Of a stretch of DNA of 64,000 bases, positions 26,487-36,650 are shown in pieces. The notes under the pieces are model-generated. The model saw only the letters and a program-made list of their open reading frames with translations. It was not told where the DNA came from and made no database searches. This DNA is from Rhodospirillaceae bacterium (GTDB lineage: Bacteria > Pseudomonadota > Alphaproteobacteria > SHVP01): the NCBI GenBank assembly GCA_002722055.1, contig PBKD01000009.1, forward strand, positions 1 to 64,000, in the 5' to 3' direction. Numbering within the stretch: the first letter of the stretch is position 1; each line of letters opens with the position of its first letter. The translations under genes were made by a program, and so were the position numbers.

Positions 26487-28442
26487 TTATTCAAATTCAA
26501 TAATTATATCATCTATCATTAGAGAGTCATTTTGTTTTTTTAAAACTTTTTTTACCACACAATCCTTATCTGCAACTAAAATATTCTCCATCTTCATAGC
26601 ATCAATTACAACTAGTAATTCACCCTTTCTTACCTTTTGACCTTCTTCAACACCTACTCTAATAAGAAGACCTGGCATAGGTGAAATAAGATACTTACTT
26701 AAATCTGGATCATCTTTAATTGGCATAAAAGAGGTAAGATTACTTGTATACTCATTCCTAAATTTTAATTCATATTCATTACCTTTAATATTTACTTTAT
26801 GACCTTCATTTAAAATATCTACCTGAGCCAAATATGATACATTATTTACTAAGCATTTAAATAAAATCTCTCCAGGCACCCATTCACTTGTTACTTCATA
26901 AATTACTTTACCTATATGAACTGTGCAAACACCATCACAATATTTATAATCTAATTTAATCTGTTTTTTATTTATAAAACATACCATGTCAACAAAAGAT
27001 CGAGTCAAATGTCTATATCTAAATTTACAATCTATAAATGCTCCGATAGCTATTACAATTTTAAATGATTCTTCATCTAAACTTGAATCTATGTATCCAT
27101 CTGGCCAAACCTTTGAAATAAAATCAGTTGAATAATTACCTTCTTTAAATGAGTCTACAGACAAAATATTTCTCATAAAGCTAATATTATTTCTTATACC
27201 TCTTATAACAAAGCTATCTAAAGCATTAGCCATTAAATCAATAGCTTTCTTTCGTGATGAACCATAGCTAATAACTTTTGCAATCATTGGATCATAAAAC
27301 CTTGATATTTCCGATCCTTCAGATACACCACTATCTACCCTTATTTTATCTATATTATTTGGCTCTTGATATTTTATTAATCTTCCTATTGATGGCACAA
27401 AGTCTCTTGCTGGGTCTTCGGCATAAGCTCTACATTCAATTGCGTAACCTGAGAATTTTACTTCTTGCTGATTTAGCCTTAATTCTTCTCCGTTAGCTAT
27501 CCTAATCATTTCTTCTACAATATCCACACCAGTTATTAACTCTGTTACAGGATGTTCAACTTGTAACCTTGTATTCATCTCAAGAAAATAAAAATTTTTT
27601 TCATTATCTACAATAAATTCAATTGTACCCGCAGAAGAATAATTAACAGCCCTTGCCAAATCGACCGCTTTTTCTCCCATAGAGGACCTTAAACTCTCAT
27701 CTAAAAAGGGACTAGGAGCCTCTTCTATAACTTTTTGATGTCTTCTTTGTATACTGCACTCTCTTTCACCTAAATGTATAATATTACCAAAATTGTCTGC
27801 TAAAACTTGTATTTCTATATGCCTTGGTTGTTGTATTAATTTTTCAATGAATATTCTATCGTCTCCGAATGAAGATTGAGCCTCACTTCTTGCACGTTCA
27901 AGACTATCTTTAACCTGTTGAGGATTATTTGCTACTCTCATCCCTTTTCCACCACCTCCAGCAGATGCTTTTATCATCACAGGATACCCAATTGAATCTG
28001 CTATTTCTTGTGCATGCTTTAAACCATCTACCTCTCCTATAAAACCTGGAACAGTTGAGACGTTAGCTTTATCTGCAAGCATCTTCGACTCAATTTTATC
28101 ACCCATTAATGAAATTGCTTCTTTCGAAGGCCCTATGAAACAAATCCCTGCTTTATTCACAGCATCAACAAAATCAGCATTTTCTGACAAAAATCCATAC
28201 CCAGGATGAATAGCATCAGCTTCACTCTCCTTTGCAGCTTTAATTATAGCATCTAAATTTAAATAACTTTCTTTAGATTCCGACTTACCAATATACATAG
28301 ACTCATCAGATAACCTAACGTGATTGGCAAATCTATCGGCATCAGAAAAAACAGATATTGTTTTTATTCCCATCCTTTTGGCAGATCTGATAACCCTACA
28401 TGCTATTTCACCTCTATTTGCAATTAAAATTTTAGAAAACAT
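26487..28442 (-). CDS. pccA: Propionyl-CoA carboxylase alpha subunit (biotin carboxylase + BCCP)
   Basis: 651 residues. A biotin carboxylase/ATP-grasp region (about 1-450) has the glycine-rich loop AGGGGKGM at 161-168. A linker BT-like domain follows, then a biotinyl domain with AMKM, whose Lys617 is 34 residues from the C-terminus as in biotinylated proteins. With PccB it makes methylmalonyl-CoA from propionyl-CoA, ATP and bicarbonate. Length fits PCC alpha; methylcrotonyl-CoA carboxylase alpha is the alternative, but partner PccB supports propionyl. The gene starts 28 bp after pccB. Confidence 0.94.
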   Translation of the reverse strand: MFSKILIANRGEIACRVIRSAKRMGIKTISVFSDADRFANHVRLSDESMYIGKSESKESYLNLDAIIKAAKESEADAIHPGYGFLSENADFVDAVNKAGICFIGPSKEAISLMGDKIESKMLADKANVSTVPGFIGEVDGLKHAQEIADSIGYPVMIKASAGGGGKGMRVANNPQQVKDSLERARSEAQSSFGDDRIFIEKLIQQPRHIEIQVLADNFGNIIHLGERECSIQRRHQKVIEEAPSPFLDESLRSSMGEKAVDLARAVNYSSAGTIEFIVDNEKNFYFLEMNTRLQVEHPVTELITGVDIVEEMIRIANGEELRLNQQEVKFSGYAIECRAYAEDPARDFVPSIGRLIKYQEPNNIDKIRVDSGVSEGSEISRFYDPMIAKVISYGSSRKKAIDLMANALDSFVIRGIRNNISFMRNILSVDSFKEGNYSTDFISKVWPDGYIDSSLDEESFKIVIAIGAFIDCKFRYRHLTRSFVDMVCFINKKQIKLDYKYCDGVCTVHIGKVIYEVTSEWVPGEILFKCLVNNVSYLAQVDILNEGHKVNIKGNEYELKFRNEYTSNLTSFMPIKDDPDLSKYLISPMPGLLIRVGVEEGQKVRKGELLVVIDAMKMENILVADKDCVVKKVLKKQNDSLMIDDIIIEFE

Positions 28443-28470
28443 TTATTTACCCAATTTTTATTGATTATAA

Positions 28471-30012
28471 TTAAAGAGGAATATTGTCGTGTTTTTTCCA
28501 TGGATTATTTAATTTTTTATTCTTCAACATATTTAAAGCACTGATAACTTTTTTTCTAGTATCTTTTGGCAGAATTATATCATCAATGAAGCCTCTACTT
28601 GAGGCAACAAAAGGATTAGCAAATTTTTTTCTATAATCCTCGGTTAATGCATCAACTTTTTTTATATCTTTAGCTTCATCTCTGAAGATTATTTCAACAG
28701 CCCCTTTTGGTCCCATAACAGCAATTTCCGCCGAAGGCCAAGCATAATTTATATCTCCCCGCAAATGTTTTGATGACATTACGTCATATGCACCTCCATA
28801 AGCCTTCCTAATTATACAAGTTATTTTAGGGACCGTAGCCTCTCCATAAGCAAATAAAAGTTTTGCCCCATGTTTTATTATTCCTCCGTATTCTTGGTCC
28901 GTACCTGGCATGAAACCTGGGACATCAACAAAAGTAATTATAGGAATATTGAAACAATCACAGAATCTAACAAACCTTGCTGCTTTTTTAGAAGCATTTA
29001 TATCCAAACATCCAGCTAGCACCATAGGTTGATTAGCTACAATACCAACTGAATAACCATTTAAACGTCCAAAACCTATAATAATATTTTTTGCAAAATC
29101 TTTCTGTAACTCAAAAAAATCTGACTCGTCTACTACTTTAAGTATTAACTCAAGCATATCATATGGCATGGTAGAGTCAGTTGGAACCAAACTATCTAAT
29201 GATAATTCAGATCTATCTTTAGGGTCCTCTGTATCTCTTTGTTCAGCTTGCTCATTATTATTTTGAGGAAGAAAATCTAAAAACCTTCTTACTTGAATAA
29301 GAGTCTGGATATCGTCATCAAATGCTAAATCGGCCACTGAAGATTTAGTTGTATGAGTTGAAGCTCCACCCAATTCTTCATGAGTAACTTCTTCATGAGT
29401 AACTGTCTTGACTACATCAGGACCAGTCACAAACATATGAGAAGTTTTATTCACCATAAAGATAAAATCTGTCATTGCAGGAGCGTAAACAGCTCCTCCA
29501 GCACAAGGGCCCATGATAAGTGATATTTGAGGAATTACACCAGATGCTAGCACTGTCTTTTGAAACACATTTGCATATCCTCCTAAAGATGCCACTCCCT
29601 CTTGGATTCGAGCACCACCTGAGTCATTTATTCCTATAATTGGAGCACCAACACTCATAGCCTTATCCATGATTTTACAAATTTTTTCTGCATGAGTTTC
29701 AGATAATGAACCCCCAAATACTGTAAAATCTTGACTAAATACAAAAACTAGCCTTCCATTAATTTTTCCATGGCCAGTCACAACTCCATCACCTGGAATT
29801 TTATTATTAGCCATTCCAAATTCTGTCTCTCTGTGCTCCACAAACATATCAAACTCTTCGAAAGATCCCTCATCTAAAAGAACCATTAATCTCTCTCTTG
29901 CTGTTAATTTTCCTTTTTGATGTTGCTTCTTTATTCTTTGAATACCTCCACCCTCAAGAGCAGAATTGACCCTGTTATTTAAATTTATCAAATTATCACT
30001 CTGTTCAACCAT
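28471..30012 (-). CDS. pccB: Propionyl-CoA carboxylase beta subunit
   Basis: 513-residue carboxyltransferase subunit. The N-half shows [14 protein letters not shown] and [19 protein letters not shown], with the glycine pair that stabilises the CoA-thioester enolate. The C-half has [19 protein letters not shown] and [17 protein letters not shown], the latter typical of propionyl/acetyl-CoA carboxylases of actinobacterial and mitochondrial type. It is first in the pccB-pccA-acyP operon. A weak promoter-like pair (TTGCAA, 18 bp, TATATT) lies at 30030-30059. Confidence 0.95.
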   Translation of the reverse strand: MVEQSDNLINLNNRVNSALEGGGIQRIKKQHQKGKLTARERLMVLLDEGSFEEFDMFVEHRETEFGMANNKIPGDGVVTGHGKINGRLVFVFSQDFTVFGGSLSETHAEKICKIMDKAMSVGAPIIGINDSGGARIQEGVASLGGYANVFQKTVLASGVIPQISLIMGPCAGGAVYAPAMTDFIFMVNKTSHMFVTGPDVVKTVTHEEVTHEELGGASTHTTKSSVADLAFDDDIQTLIQVRRFLDFLPQNNNEQAEQRDTEDPKDRSELSLDSLVPTDSTMPYDMLELILKVVDESDFFELQKDFAKNIIIGFGRLNGYSVGIVANQPMVLAGCLDINASKKAARFVRFCDCFNIPIITFVDVPGFMPGTDQEYGGIIKHGAKLLFAYGEATVPKITCIIRKAYGGAYDVMSSKHLRGDINYAWPSAEIAVMGPKGAVEIIFRDEAKDIKKVDALTEDYRKKFANPFVASSRGFIDDIILPKDTRKKVISALNMLKNKKLNNPWKKHDNIPL

Positions 30013-30074
30013 TTTTATTCCTTAAATAAAATATAATTACACTATATTCATTATTGCAATAATTCAAAAAAAAA

Positions 30075-31058
30075 TTAGTAATCATAAATTTTTTTTTCAA
30101 AATTTAACTCAATTTCATTTAATTTTGCTTTATTATATTTAAAACCAATATTATTTATAATTGCTTTCATATGGGATGGAATAGGTGCTTCTACTGAATA
30201 TTTTTCATAATCTCCTTCTTGAATAATAATTTTTTTTGCAAACAATTGAGTCATACTAAATACCCCTATTAAGTTTTTATCCATATTATCATAATATTTT
30301 CTATCCCCTACTATTGGACATCCAATTTCAGCACAGTGTACTCTTAATTGATGCTTTCTGCCTGTAATAGGAGATAATAGTAACCATGAATAATTTTCTA
30401 ATGTATCAATTACCTTATAGACAGAAATAGCTTTAAGTCCATTAGAGTCAATAACTACTTTTTCATAATTTTTTTTAATAATTTTTTTCTTTAAAGGAAA
30501 ATCGATTATACCAAAATCTTTTTCTGGCCTACCAGCTACTATCGCCCAATATAATTTCTTTATATGTGAATTGAAAAATTTTTCTTGAATTAGTCTTGAA
30601 GATTGCAAATCTCTTGCAACAATCAAAGCACCTGATGTATTCTTATCTATTCTATGAACAAGTCGAGCATTTGAACCTAACTCTGACCCCAAAGATGAAA
30701 TAATACTATCTACACTATATGATACTTTTGAACCATCCTGTACTGGCAAACCATATGGCTTATCAAAAATTATCATATTTTTATCACAGTACAAGATTCT
30801 TTGAGATAATATTTTATAGAATTCATTATTATTCAAAATTTTTTTCACTTTTTTAAAAATAAATGGTGGAACTCTAACTTCATCTCCGGATAAAACTTTA
30901 TAAGATACTTTTACCCTCCCTCCGTTTACCCTTACTTGCCCTGTTCGAATAAGCTTCTCAACATAGGTAAAGTTTAGATTCAAGAATTTTTTCTTTAGCC
31001 ACCAATCTAGCCTCTTACCTTCAAAGATATTTTCAATTATGTAACGATTATTAGTCAT
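30075..31058 (-). CDS. rluC: RluC/RluD-family 23S rRNA pseudouridine synthase
   Basis: 327 residues. An S4 RNA-binding domain (about 15-62) precedes the RluA-type catalytic domain with HRIDKNTSG at 135-143, where Asp138 is the nucleophile. The later HQLRVHC block is also present. The length and the S4 domain favour RluC or RluD over RluA; which uridines are modified cannot be read. It overlaps the end of crcB by 4 bp, a gene pairing often found in alphaproteobacteria. Confidence 0.9.
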   Translation of the reverse strand: MTNNRYIIENIFEGKRLDWWLKKKFLNLNFTYVEKLIRTGQVRVNGGRVKVSYKVLSGDEVRVPPFIFKKVKKILNNNEFYKILSQRILYCDKNMIIFDKPYGLPVQDGSKVSYSVDSIISSLGSELGSNARLVHRIDKNTSGALIVARDLQSSRLIQEKFFNSHIKKLYWAIVAGRPEKDFGIIDFPLKKKIIKKNYEKVVIDSNGLKAISVYKVIDTLENYSWLLLSPITGRKHQLRVHCAEIGCPIVGDRKYYDNMDKNLIGVFSMTQLFAKKIIIQEGDYEKYSVEAPIPSHMKAIINNIGFKYNKAKLNEIELNFEKKIYDY

Positions 31059-31435
31059 ATAGATATAACTTTGACTATGTAGACCCCAATAAAAAAAGCA
31101 AAAATACTTAAAAATACAGAAATGAATATATAGATAAAAGCATTCAAGACATTCCCTAATTGAATGAAATTAAAAAAATCTGATGAAAATGCGCTAAAAG
31201 TTGTAAAACCTCCAAGAAAACCAACTAATAAAAAATACCTTAAATCATGATTTAAACCAATTTTTGTGTTAAAAAGCTCGATAAGAATACCCATTAGCAA
31301 ACAACCTGTTATATTTACAAACAATGTTTGCATAGGGTATATTAAACCAAAATAACGAGAAAATAATAAATATACAAAATATCTTAAGATTGACCCTGAC
31401 GCTCCTCCAAGACCTATAAGAAAAACAGCTTTCAT
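31055..31435 (-). CDS. crcB: Fluoride channel CrcB/Fluc
   Basis: 126 residues with four hydrophobic helices. GGASGSILRY near the start and GFLGGFTTFSAFSSDF in the third helix are the Fluc pore signatures, including the phenylalanines and TFS track. It exports fluoride as a dual-topology dimer. The ATG at 31435 lies 9 nt after AGGG; an ATG 9 bp upstream overlaps that site and is less likely. No fluoride riboswitch can sit in the 34 bp before it, so it is expressed with rarA. Confidence 0.94.
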   Translation of the reverse strand: MKAVFLIGLGGASGSILRYFVYLLFSRYFGLIYPMQTLFVNITGCLLMGILIELFNTKIGLNHDLRYFLLVGFLGGFTTFSAFSSDFFNFIQLGNVLNAFIYIFISVFLSIFAFFIGVYIVKVISI

Positions 31436-31469
31436 AAAATACATCCCTGCTTAAAATTTAAAATTAAAT

Positions 31470-32762
31470 TTAATTTTGTTTTAATTTTTTTAATTTTAAC
31501 AATTTTTCTTTAATTATTTTTTCATAACCAAATGATTTTGGTTCATAAAATATTTTTTTTTTAATAGTTTCTGGAAAATAATTTTGCCCTGAAAAATTAC
31601 TTTCTAATAAATGATCATAAATATAATCTTTGCTGTATCCTAATTTTTTCATAAAATTATTTGGAGCATTAATAATATGCTTTGGTGGCGCTAATGAACC
31701 GTATTTTTTTGCTGTTTCTAATGCAGAAATCTGAGCTAAATATACGGAATTAGATTTCTCTGCAGCAGATAAATATATTACTGATTGATAAAGAAAAATT
31801 TCACCTTCAGGTAAACCAACAACTTGAAAAGATTCTCTTGCACTAATAATTTTTGTTAATGCCGATGGATCTGCTAACCCTATATCCTCGGATGCTATTC
31901 TTAATAATCTCCTAAAAATATATAGATGATCTTCACCTCCTAATAGCATCCTAGAAAGCCAATACAAAGAAGCGTCAGGGTCTGATCCACGGATACTTTT
32001 ATGTAGAGCACTGATAAGATTATAGTGATACTCACCAGATTTATCATATCTTAATGGTCTAACACTCATTAAACTACTAAGTGAAGATTTATCTAATTTA
32101 TTTAATTCACTGTCATTTATCATATCAATAATATTTAGAAGAGACCTTGCGTCACCATCAGCTATATCAAAAAGTGCATTCTTTCCGTCGTCTGTTATGA
32201 TAATTTTCTTTGATATAAATTTTATTGCTCTATTAAAAATTTTTTCAAGTTCACTATTTGGTATAGAATTCAATCTAAAAATATTGCACCTTGATATAAG
32301 AGCATCATTTAGGGAAAATGACGGGTTCTCAGTTGTTGCACCAATTAATACAATTATGCCTTCCTCAATTGCTCCAAGAAAACTATCTTGTTGTGCTTTA
32401 TTAAACCTATGAATTTCATCAATAAACAATAATGTCTTGATACCGCGGGAAATATTTATTCTAGCAGAATCCAATATCTTCTTAATTTCCGCCACACCTG
32501 AATGGACAGCAGAAATTTTAAAAAAATCATATTTTTTAGAGCTACAAAGCAACCTAGCTATTGTTGTTTTTCCAGATCCAGGTGGGCCCCATAATATAAG
32601 AGAAGAAATCTTACCAGTTTCTAACATCTTTAAAAAAAAACTATTATCTTTTATAAGATGATCTTGCCCAAAAACTTCATCAAAAATTTTTGGCCTCAAT
32701 TTTTCCGATAATGGTTTATTTATCGTTTGATTAAGATCAGAATTATCAAATAAATTTTTCAT
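31470..32762 (-). CDS. rarA: Replication-associated recombination protein A (RarA/MgsA)
   Basis: 430-residue AAA+ ATPase that acts at stalled replication forks. Walker A GPPGSGKT is at 59-66, Walker B DE at 115-116 in FIDEIHRFNKAQQD, and the sensor ATTENPSF lies near 143. A C-terminal tetramerisation domain follows with DPDASLYWLSRML and SEDIGLADP. Its ATG shares one base with the degP stop (TGATG), implying coupling. The GTG 3 bp upstream is part of that overlap and not needed. Confidence 0.95.
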   Translation of the reverse strand: MKNLFDNSDLNQTINKPLSEKLRPKIFDEVFGQDHLIKDNSFFLKMLETGKISSLILWGPPGSGKTTIARLLCSSKKYDFFKISAVHSGVAEIKKILDSARINISRGIKTLLFIDEIHRFNKAQQDSFLGAIEEGIIVLIGATTENPSFSLNDALISRCNIFRLNSIPNSELEKIFNRAIKFISKKIIITDDGKNALFDIADGDARSLLNIIDMINDSELNKLDKSSLSSLMSVRPLRYDKSGEYHYNLISALHKSIRGSDPDASLYWLSRMLLGGEDHLYIFRRLLRIASEDIGLADPSALTKIISARESFQVVGLPEGEIFLYQSVIYLSAAEKSNSVYLAQISALETAKKYGSLAPPKHIINAPNNFMKKLGYSKDYIYDHLLESNFSGQNYFPETIKKKIFYEPKSFGYEKIIKEKLLKLKKLKQN

Positions 32763-34183
32763 CACCTTATTGTGAGACGATATTCTCTTTCACCCCTTAA
32801 AAAAATTATAGTCCAATTATCATATTTATTTAAAACTCTCTTGATGTCACTTACTTTAGTTACATTTATACCATTTATTTTTTTTATAATATCACCTGGC
32901 CTTAAACTAGCATGGTAAGATCTAGAAAATCTATTTATACTTATAATTATTACCCCATTTGAGTACCTTAACGAGTTAATTCCCAACTCTTCTGCAAGAG
33001 CTGGTGATAAATTTGCTATTAAAGAACCAGAAAAAGGATTATCACCTTTAATTTCAGTAACATTTCTCTTAGGTACTTCAGGTGCAGCTGCCATGACGAG
33101 TTCAATAAAGATTAGTTTACCGTTTCTTAAAACTCTAAGTTTTATTTTTTCACCTATATTTGAAATCGCCACCCTATAAGATAGAGATGAATGATCAGCA
33201 ATAGGTATTCCATTGAATGAAATAATAATATCTCCATTTTTTATTCCAGCATTGTAAGAAGAACTAGCTGGGTACACTCTATCAACAATAAGTCCCTGAG
33301 TTTCTTTTACGCCTAATTTGTTGGATAAAGCTTTATTTAATTGTCTACCTTCTATACCAAGCCATGGCCTTACAATTATACCTTTATTTTTTGCAGCTCT
33401 TATTACAGATGCAACCATATTTGAAGGTATAGCAAAACCAATCCCAATTGATCCTCCTGTTCTAGAAAAAATAGCTGTGTTGATACCAGCTAACTTACCC
33501 TCAGAAGTAATTAGAGCTCCTCCAGAATTTCCAGGATTTATAGCTGCATCTGTTTGAATAAAAAATTGATAATCTCCAATACCAACCCTAGTTCTAGCTA
33601 AAGCTGAGATTATTCCTGAAGTAACAGTTTGGCCAACTCCAAAAGGATTGCCAATAGCTAGAACTATATCTCCCACCTCTAAAGTGTCAGAATTCATGAG
33701 TTTAATATAAGGCAAAAAGTTACTGCCTACTTCAATTTTTAAAATAGCTAAGTCTGTTCTAGGATCAGCCAAAACTAGTTTTGCATCAAATTCTCTTTTA
33801 TCAGAAAGTGCAACAGTTATTTTTTTAGCGTCTTTAATTACATGATTGTTTGTAACAACATATCCTCTTTTATCAATTATAACACCTGAACCAAGAGAAT
33901 TTGTAATTTCATTGCCTTTTTGTTGAGGAATAAATTCTTCAAAAAATTTTTTAAAAAAAGGATCTGAAAATAAAGGAGAATTGGAACTTTGATGGTCTTT
34001 CTTAGTAAAAATATTTACAACAGCTGGAGCGGCTTCCTTAACGAGTATAGAAAATGATAGTCTCTTTATAAGCGAACTTTGATCTAATTCACTTTCATGT
34101 GCTTTTGAATTTTGATTTATTGAAAGTAAATAAATAAACAGAGTTGATAAAACTAAAATTAAAATATTTGAATTTTTTTCCAT
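32762..34183 (-). CDS. degP: Periplasmic serine protease, Do/DegP-DegQ type
   Basis: 473 residues. A short basic N-terminus and hydrophobic helix (about 7-22) export it. The trypsin-like domain has His114 (TNNHVI), Asp144 (RTDLAI) and Ser220 (NPGNSGGA). Two PDZ domains follow, about 268-360 and 375-470. Two PDZ domains distinguish it from DegS. It degrades or chaperones misfolded envelope proteins. The ATG at 34183 is preferred; a TTG 24 bp upstream is possible. It comes 48 bp after rplQ with no hairpin terminator between. Confidence 0.94.
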   Translation of the reverse strand: MEKNSNILILVLSTLFIYLLSINQNSKAHESELDQSSLIKRLSFSILVKEAAPAVVNIFTKKDHQSSNSPLFSDPFFKKFFEEFIPQQKGNEITNSLGSGVIIDKRGYVVTNNHVIKDAKKITVALSDKREFDAKLVLADPRTDLAILKIEVGSNFLPYIKLMNSDTLEVGDIVLAIGNPFGVGQTVTSGIISALARTRVGIGDYQFFIQTDAAINPGNSGGALITSEGKLAGINTAIFSRTGGSIGIGFAIPSNMVASVIRAAKNKGIIVRPWLGIEGRQLNKALSNKLGVKETQGLIVDRVYPASSSYNAGIKNGDIIISFNGIPIADHSSLSYRVAISNIGEKIKLRVLRNGKLIFIELVMAAAPEVPKRNVTEIKGDNPFSGSLIANLSPALAEELGINSLRYSNGVIIISINRFSRSYHASLRPGDIIKKINGINVTKVSDIKRVLNKYDNWTIIFLRGEREYRLTIR

Positions 34184-34231
34184 ATCAACAAATTTTTTAC
34201 ATGGCAAAAAACTTATAATAAAAAATACTTT

Positions 34232-34663
34232 CTATTCAGATTTTTCTTCTTGATTCTCTAATTCATTATCTAAATCAGGCCCTGAGTCTAAGCCTTTCAC
34301 ATTTGGATCTCTGTCCACAAGCTCGATAACTGCCATTGGAGCTGAATCACCATATCTAAAACCATTTTTCATGACTCTAGTATATCCACCATCTCTAGAG
34401 GAATACCTTTCAGCTAGAACAGAGAATAATTTTTCTACTTGATCACATTTGCCTAATTTAGACAAAGCCTGCCTTCTAGAATGTAAATCCCCACGCTTTC
34501 CTAGTGTGATTAATTTTTCAATAATAGGCCTTAATTCTTTTGCTTTAGGAAGAGTAGTTTTTATTTGTTCATGCTTAATTAAGGATATAGCCATATTAGC
34601 AAACATAGCTTTTCTATGTGAACTGGATCTATTTAGTCTTCTTCCAGATTTACGATGCTGCAT
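34232..34663 (-). CDS. rplQ: 50S ribosomal protein L17
   Basis: 143 residues. It begins [20 protein letters not shown], the invariant bL17 start, and has the [17 protein letters not shown] segment. A short acidic tail ([11 protein letters not shown]) extends it beyond E. coli L17 (127). L17 sits at the polypeptide exit region of the large subunit. It is the last ribosomal gene of the superoperon, 19 bp after rpoA, and no hairpin with a T-run follows it. Confidence 0.98.
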   Translation of the reverse strand: MQHRKSGRRLNRSSSHRKAMFANMAISLIKHEQIKTTLPKAKELRPIIEKLITLGKRGDLHSRRQALSKLGKCDQVEKLFSVLAERYSSRDGGYTRVMKNGFRYGDSAPMAVIELVDRDPNVKGLDSGPDLDNELENQEEKSE

Positions 34664-34682
34664 AACTTTTACCTCTTAGAAA

Positions 34683-35720
34683 CTAGAAATTATCATCTAG
34701 TTTTTTTGCAAGTTCTTCAATATTTTCAGGAGGCCAATTTGGTACTTCCATGCCTAAGTGAAGGCCCATTTGTGCAAGAACTTCTTTAATCTCATTAAGT
34801 GATTTTCTTCCAAAATTAGGTGTCCTTAACATCTCACCTTCAGTCTTCTGAATCAAATCACCTATATAAACTAGGTTATCATTTTTCAAGCAATTAGCAG
34901 ACCTAACAGATAGTTCAAGTTCATCAACTTTTCTGAGTAAATTAGGATTGATTTCTGGTTCAGAACCACTTTCTTCAGGAACTTCTGGCTTTGGTTCCTC
35001 AAAATTAATAAATAACTGGAATTGCTCTTGCAAAATTCTTGCTGCAAATGCTACTGCATCCTCAGGTGAAATAGTGCCATTTGTAAGAACTTTTAGAGTA
35101 AGTTTATCATAATCGAGCTTCTGACCTTCTCTGGTATTATCTACTTTATATGACACTCTTCTTACTGGACTGTAAACCGCATCTACAGGCACGAGCCCTA
35201 TTGGTTGATCCTCAGATTTTTCTAAATCTGCAGCAACATAACCTTTTCCATTCTCAATAGTCATTTCCATTCTTATTGAAGCACCTTCATCAAGAGTGCA
35301 TATGACGTGGGATGGATTCATAAGCTCAACATCATGACCAAGTTCAATTTGGCTACCCGTAACTTGCCCTGGACCCACCGCATGTAAACGAACTTTTTTC
35401 GGCCCTTCTCCATGCATATTTAATGCTAATTGTTTTATATTTAGAACTATATCAGTTACGTCCTCTCTCACACCAGCTACAGAGGAAAATTCGTGTAAAA
35501 CTCCGTCAATTTGAACTGAGGTTACAGCTGTTCCTTGCAGTGATGAAAGCAATACTCTTCTTAAAGCATTTCCAAGTGTCAATCCGAAACCTCGCTCTAG
35601 TGGCTCAGCAACAATTGTAGCTTCACGATTTGGGTCCTCACCTTTTTCAATTGTTAAGTTTTCAGGCGAGATTAATTCTGTCCAATTCTTCTGAATCAGG
35701 TCGACAGTCCTATCTAACAC
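34683..35720 (-). CDS. rpoA: RNA polymerase alpha subunit
   Basis: 345 residues. The N-terminal dimerisation domain (about 1-235) contains [24 protein letters not shown]-type sequence. The C-terminal domain (about 265-345) has [13 protein letters not shown] and [17 protein letters not shown], which contact UP elements and activators. I place the start at GTG 35720 ([13 protein letters not shown]), because AGGA stands 7 nt before it. The ATG 39 bp upstream would add an untypical extension. It follows rpsK by 57 bp. Confidence 0.97.
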   Translation of the reverse strand: MLDRTVDLIQKNWTELISPENLTIEKGEDPNREATIVAEPLERGFGLTLGNALRRVLLSSLQGTAVTSVQIDGVLHEFSSVAGVREDVTDIVLNIKQLALNMHGEGPKKVRLHAVGPGQVTGSQIELGHDVELMNPSHVICTLDEGASIRMEMTIENGKGYVAADLEKSEDQPIGLVPVDAVYSPVRRVSYKVDNTREGQKLDYDKLTLKVLTNGTISPEDAVAFAARILQEQFQLFINFEEPKPEVPEESGSEPEINPNLLRKVDELELSVRSANCLKNDNLVYIGDLIQKTEGEMLRTPNFGRKSLNEIKEVLAQMGLHLGMEVPNWPPENIEELAKKLDDNF

Positions 35721-35777
35721 AGCGACTTCCTTCCATATTGTGATTGAAGCAAAATGCAATCAATCAATTAATCTATC

Positions 35778-36170
35778 TCATACTCTTCGCCGCTTAGGCG
35801 GCCTACAACCATTATGTGGTATGGGTGTAACATCCTTAATGCTTGTCACAGTTAACCCAACCGATTGAAGTGCACGCAAAGCAGACTCCCTTCCAGAACC
35901 TGGACCACGAACATAAACCTCAAGAGTCTTGAGACCGTGTTCTTGAGCCTTTTGACCAGCATCTGCAGCGGCTAATTGTGCTGCATAAGGAGTTGATTTA
36001 CGCGAACCTTTAAAACCTTGAGAACCTGCAGAAGACCAAGAAATAGCATTCCCTTGGGCATCTGTAATCGTCACAAGAGTATTATTAAATGTAGCATTAA
36101 CATGTGCCACACCTGAAGTTATATTTTTTCTCTCTCTTTTTTTTACTCTGCTTGTTGTATCTTTTGCCAT
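35778..36170 (-). CDS. rpsK: 30S ribosomal protein S11
   Basis: 130 residues, uS11 of the 30S platform near the mRNA exit and the 3' end of 16S rRNA. It carries [18 protein letters not shown] near 20 and ends [17 protein letters not shown], the near-universal C-terminus. It follows rpsM by 4 bp in the alpha operon. Confidence 0.99.
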   Translation of the reverse strand: MAKDTTSRVKKRERKNITSGVAHVNATFNNTLVTITDAQGNAISWSSAGSQGFKGSRKSTPYAAQLAAADAGQKAQEHGLKTLEVYVRGPGSGRESALRALQSVGLTVTSIKDVTPIPHNGCRPPKRRRV

Positions 36171-36174
36171 TTAA

Positions 36175-36546
36175 TTAAGCTTTCTTCTTACCAGCTATAG
36201 GTTTAGCAGGTCCTTTTCTAGTTCTAGCATTGGTATGGGTCCTCTGTCCTCTCACAGGTAATCTTCTTCTATGTCTAAGCCCTCTATAACATCCAAGATC
36301 CATAAGTCTTTTTATGTTTATTGATACCTCTCTTCTAAGATCACCTTCTACAGTATATTCACCGTCAATTAGTTCCCTTATCTTCATTATTTCTGAGTCA
36401 TTTAGATCATTAACTCTTCTCTCAGGTTTTAAACCAGCTTTTTCTCTAATTTGCTTAGCCTTAGTTCGACCAATACCAAATATATATGTTAGCGCGATAT
36501 CTACACGCTTTCCTGTTGGGATATTTACTCCGGCTATACGCGCCAC
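36175..36546 (-). CDS. rpsM: 30S ribosomal protein S13
   Basis: 123 residues, uS13 of the 30S head, contacting the P-site tRNA with its basic tail and bridging to L5. [21 protein letters not shown] is the standard start, [19 protein letters not shown] lies near 86-104, and the tail ends in GKKKA. The start codon is GTG with AGGAG 7 nt upstream. A dedicated promoter lies between adk and this gene, so it heads its own transcription unit as well as being reached from spc. Confidence 0.99.
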   Translation of the reverse strand: MARIAGVNIPTGKRVDIALTYIFGIGRTKAKQIREKAGLKPERRVNDLNDSEIMKIRELIDGEYTVEGDLRREVSINIKRLMDLGCYRGLRHRRRLPVRGQRTHTNARTRKGPAKPIAGKKKA

Positions 36547-36621
36547 TATAATTCTCCTAAAACTAATTTATAAAGTAACCCTAAAACTAAAAAATTACCA
36601 AAAAAACCCTTAAGGCGCGAG

Positions 36622-36650
36622 ATTATGTTTATCCTTAGCACTTAAGTCAA
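36622..36650 (-). promoter_or_regulatory. Predicted promoter of the alpha operon (rpsM-rpsK-rpoA-rplQ) with GC-rich discriminator
   Basis: On the minus strand TTGACT (36650-36645), 17 bp and CATAAT (36627-36622) each match consensus at five of six positions. The next bases are CTCGCGCC, a striking GC run in AT-rich DNA. The -35 overlaps the adk stop codon. The start site would be near 36614, giving a leader of about 68 nt. GC-rich discriminators are the mark of promoters inhibited by ppGpp/DksA. The rpsL promoter has the same CGCGCCT heptamer. Confidence 0.7.

Noticed and set aside
31436-31469. Fluoride riboswitch before crcB
   Set aside because: Only 34 bp separate rarA and crcB, too short for the aptamer, and the characteristic pseudoknot sequence is not seen.
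36547-36646. Missing rpmJ between secY/adk and rpsM
   Set aside because: In alphaproteobacteria rpmJ is usually encoded elsewhere; I found no L36-like frame here and do not regard the absence as unusual.
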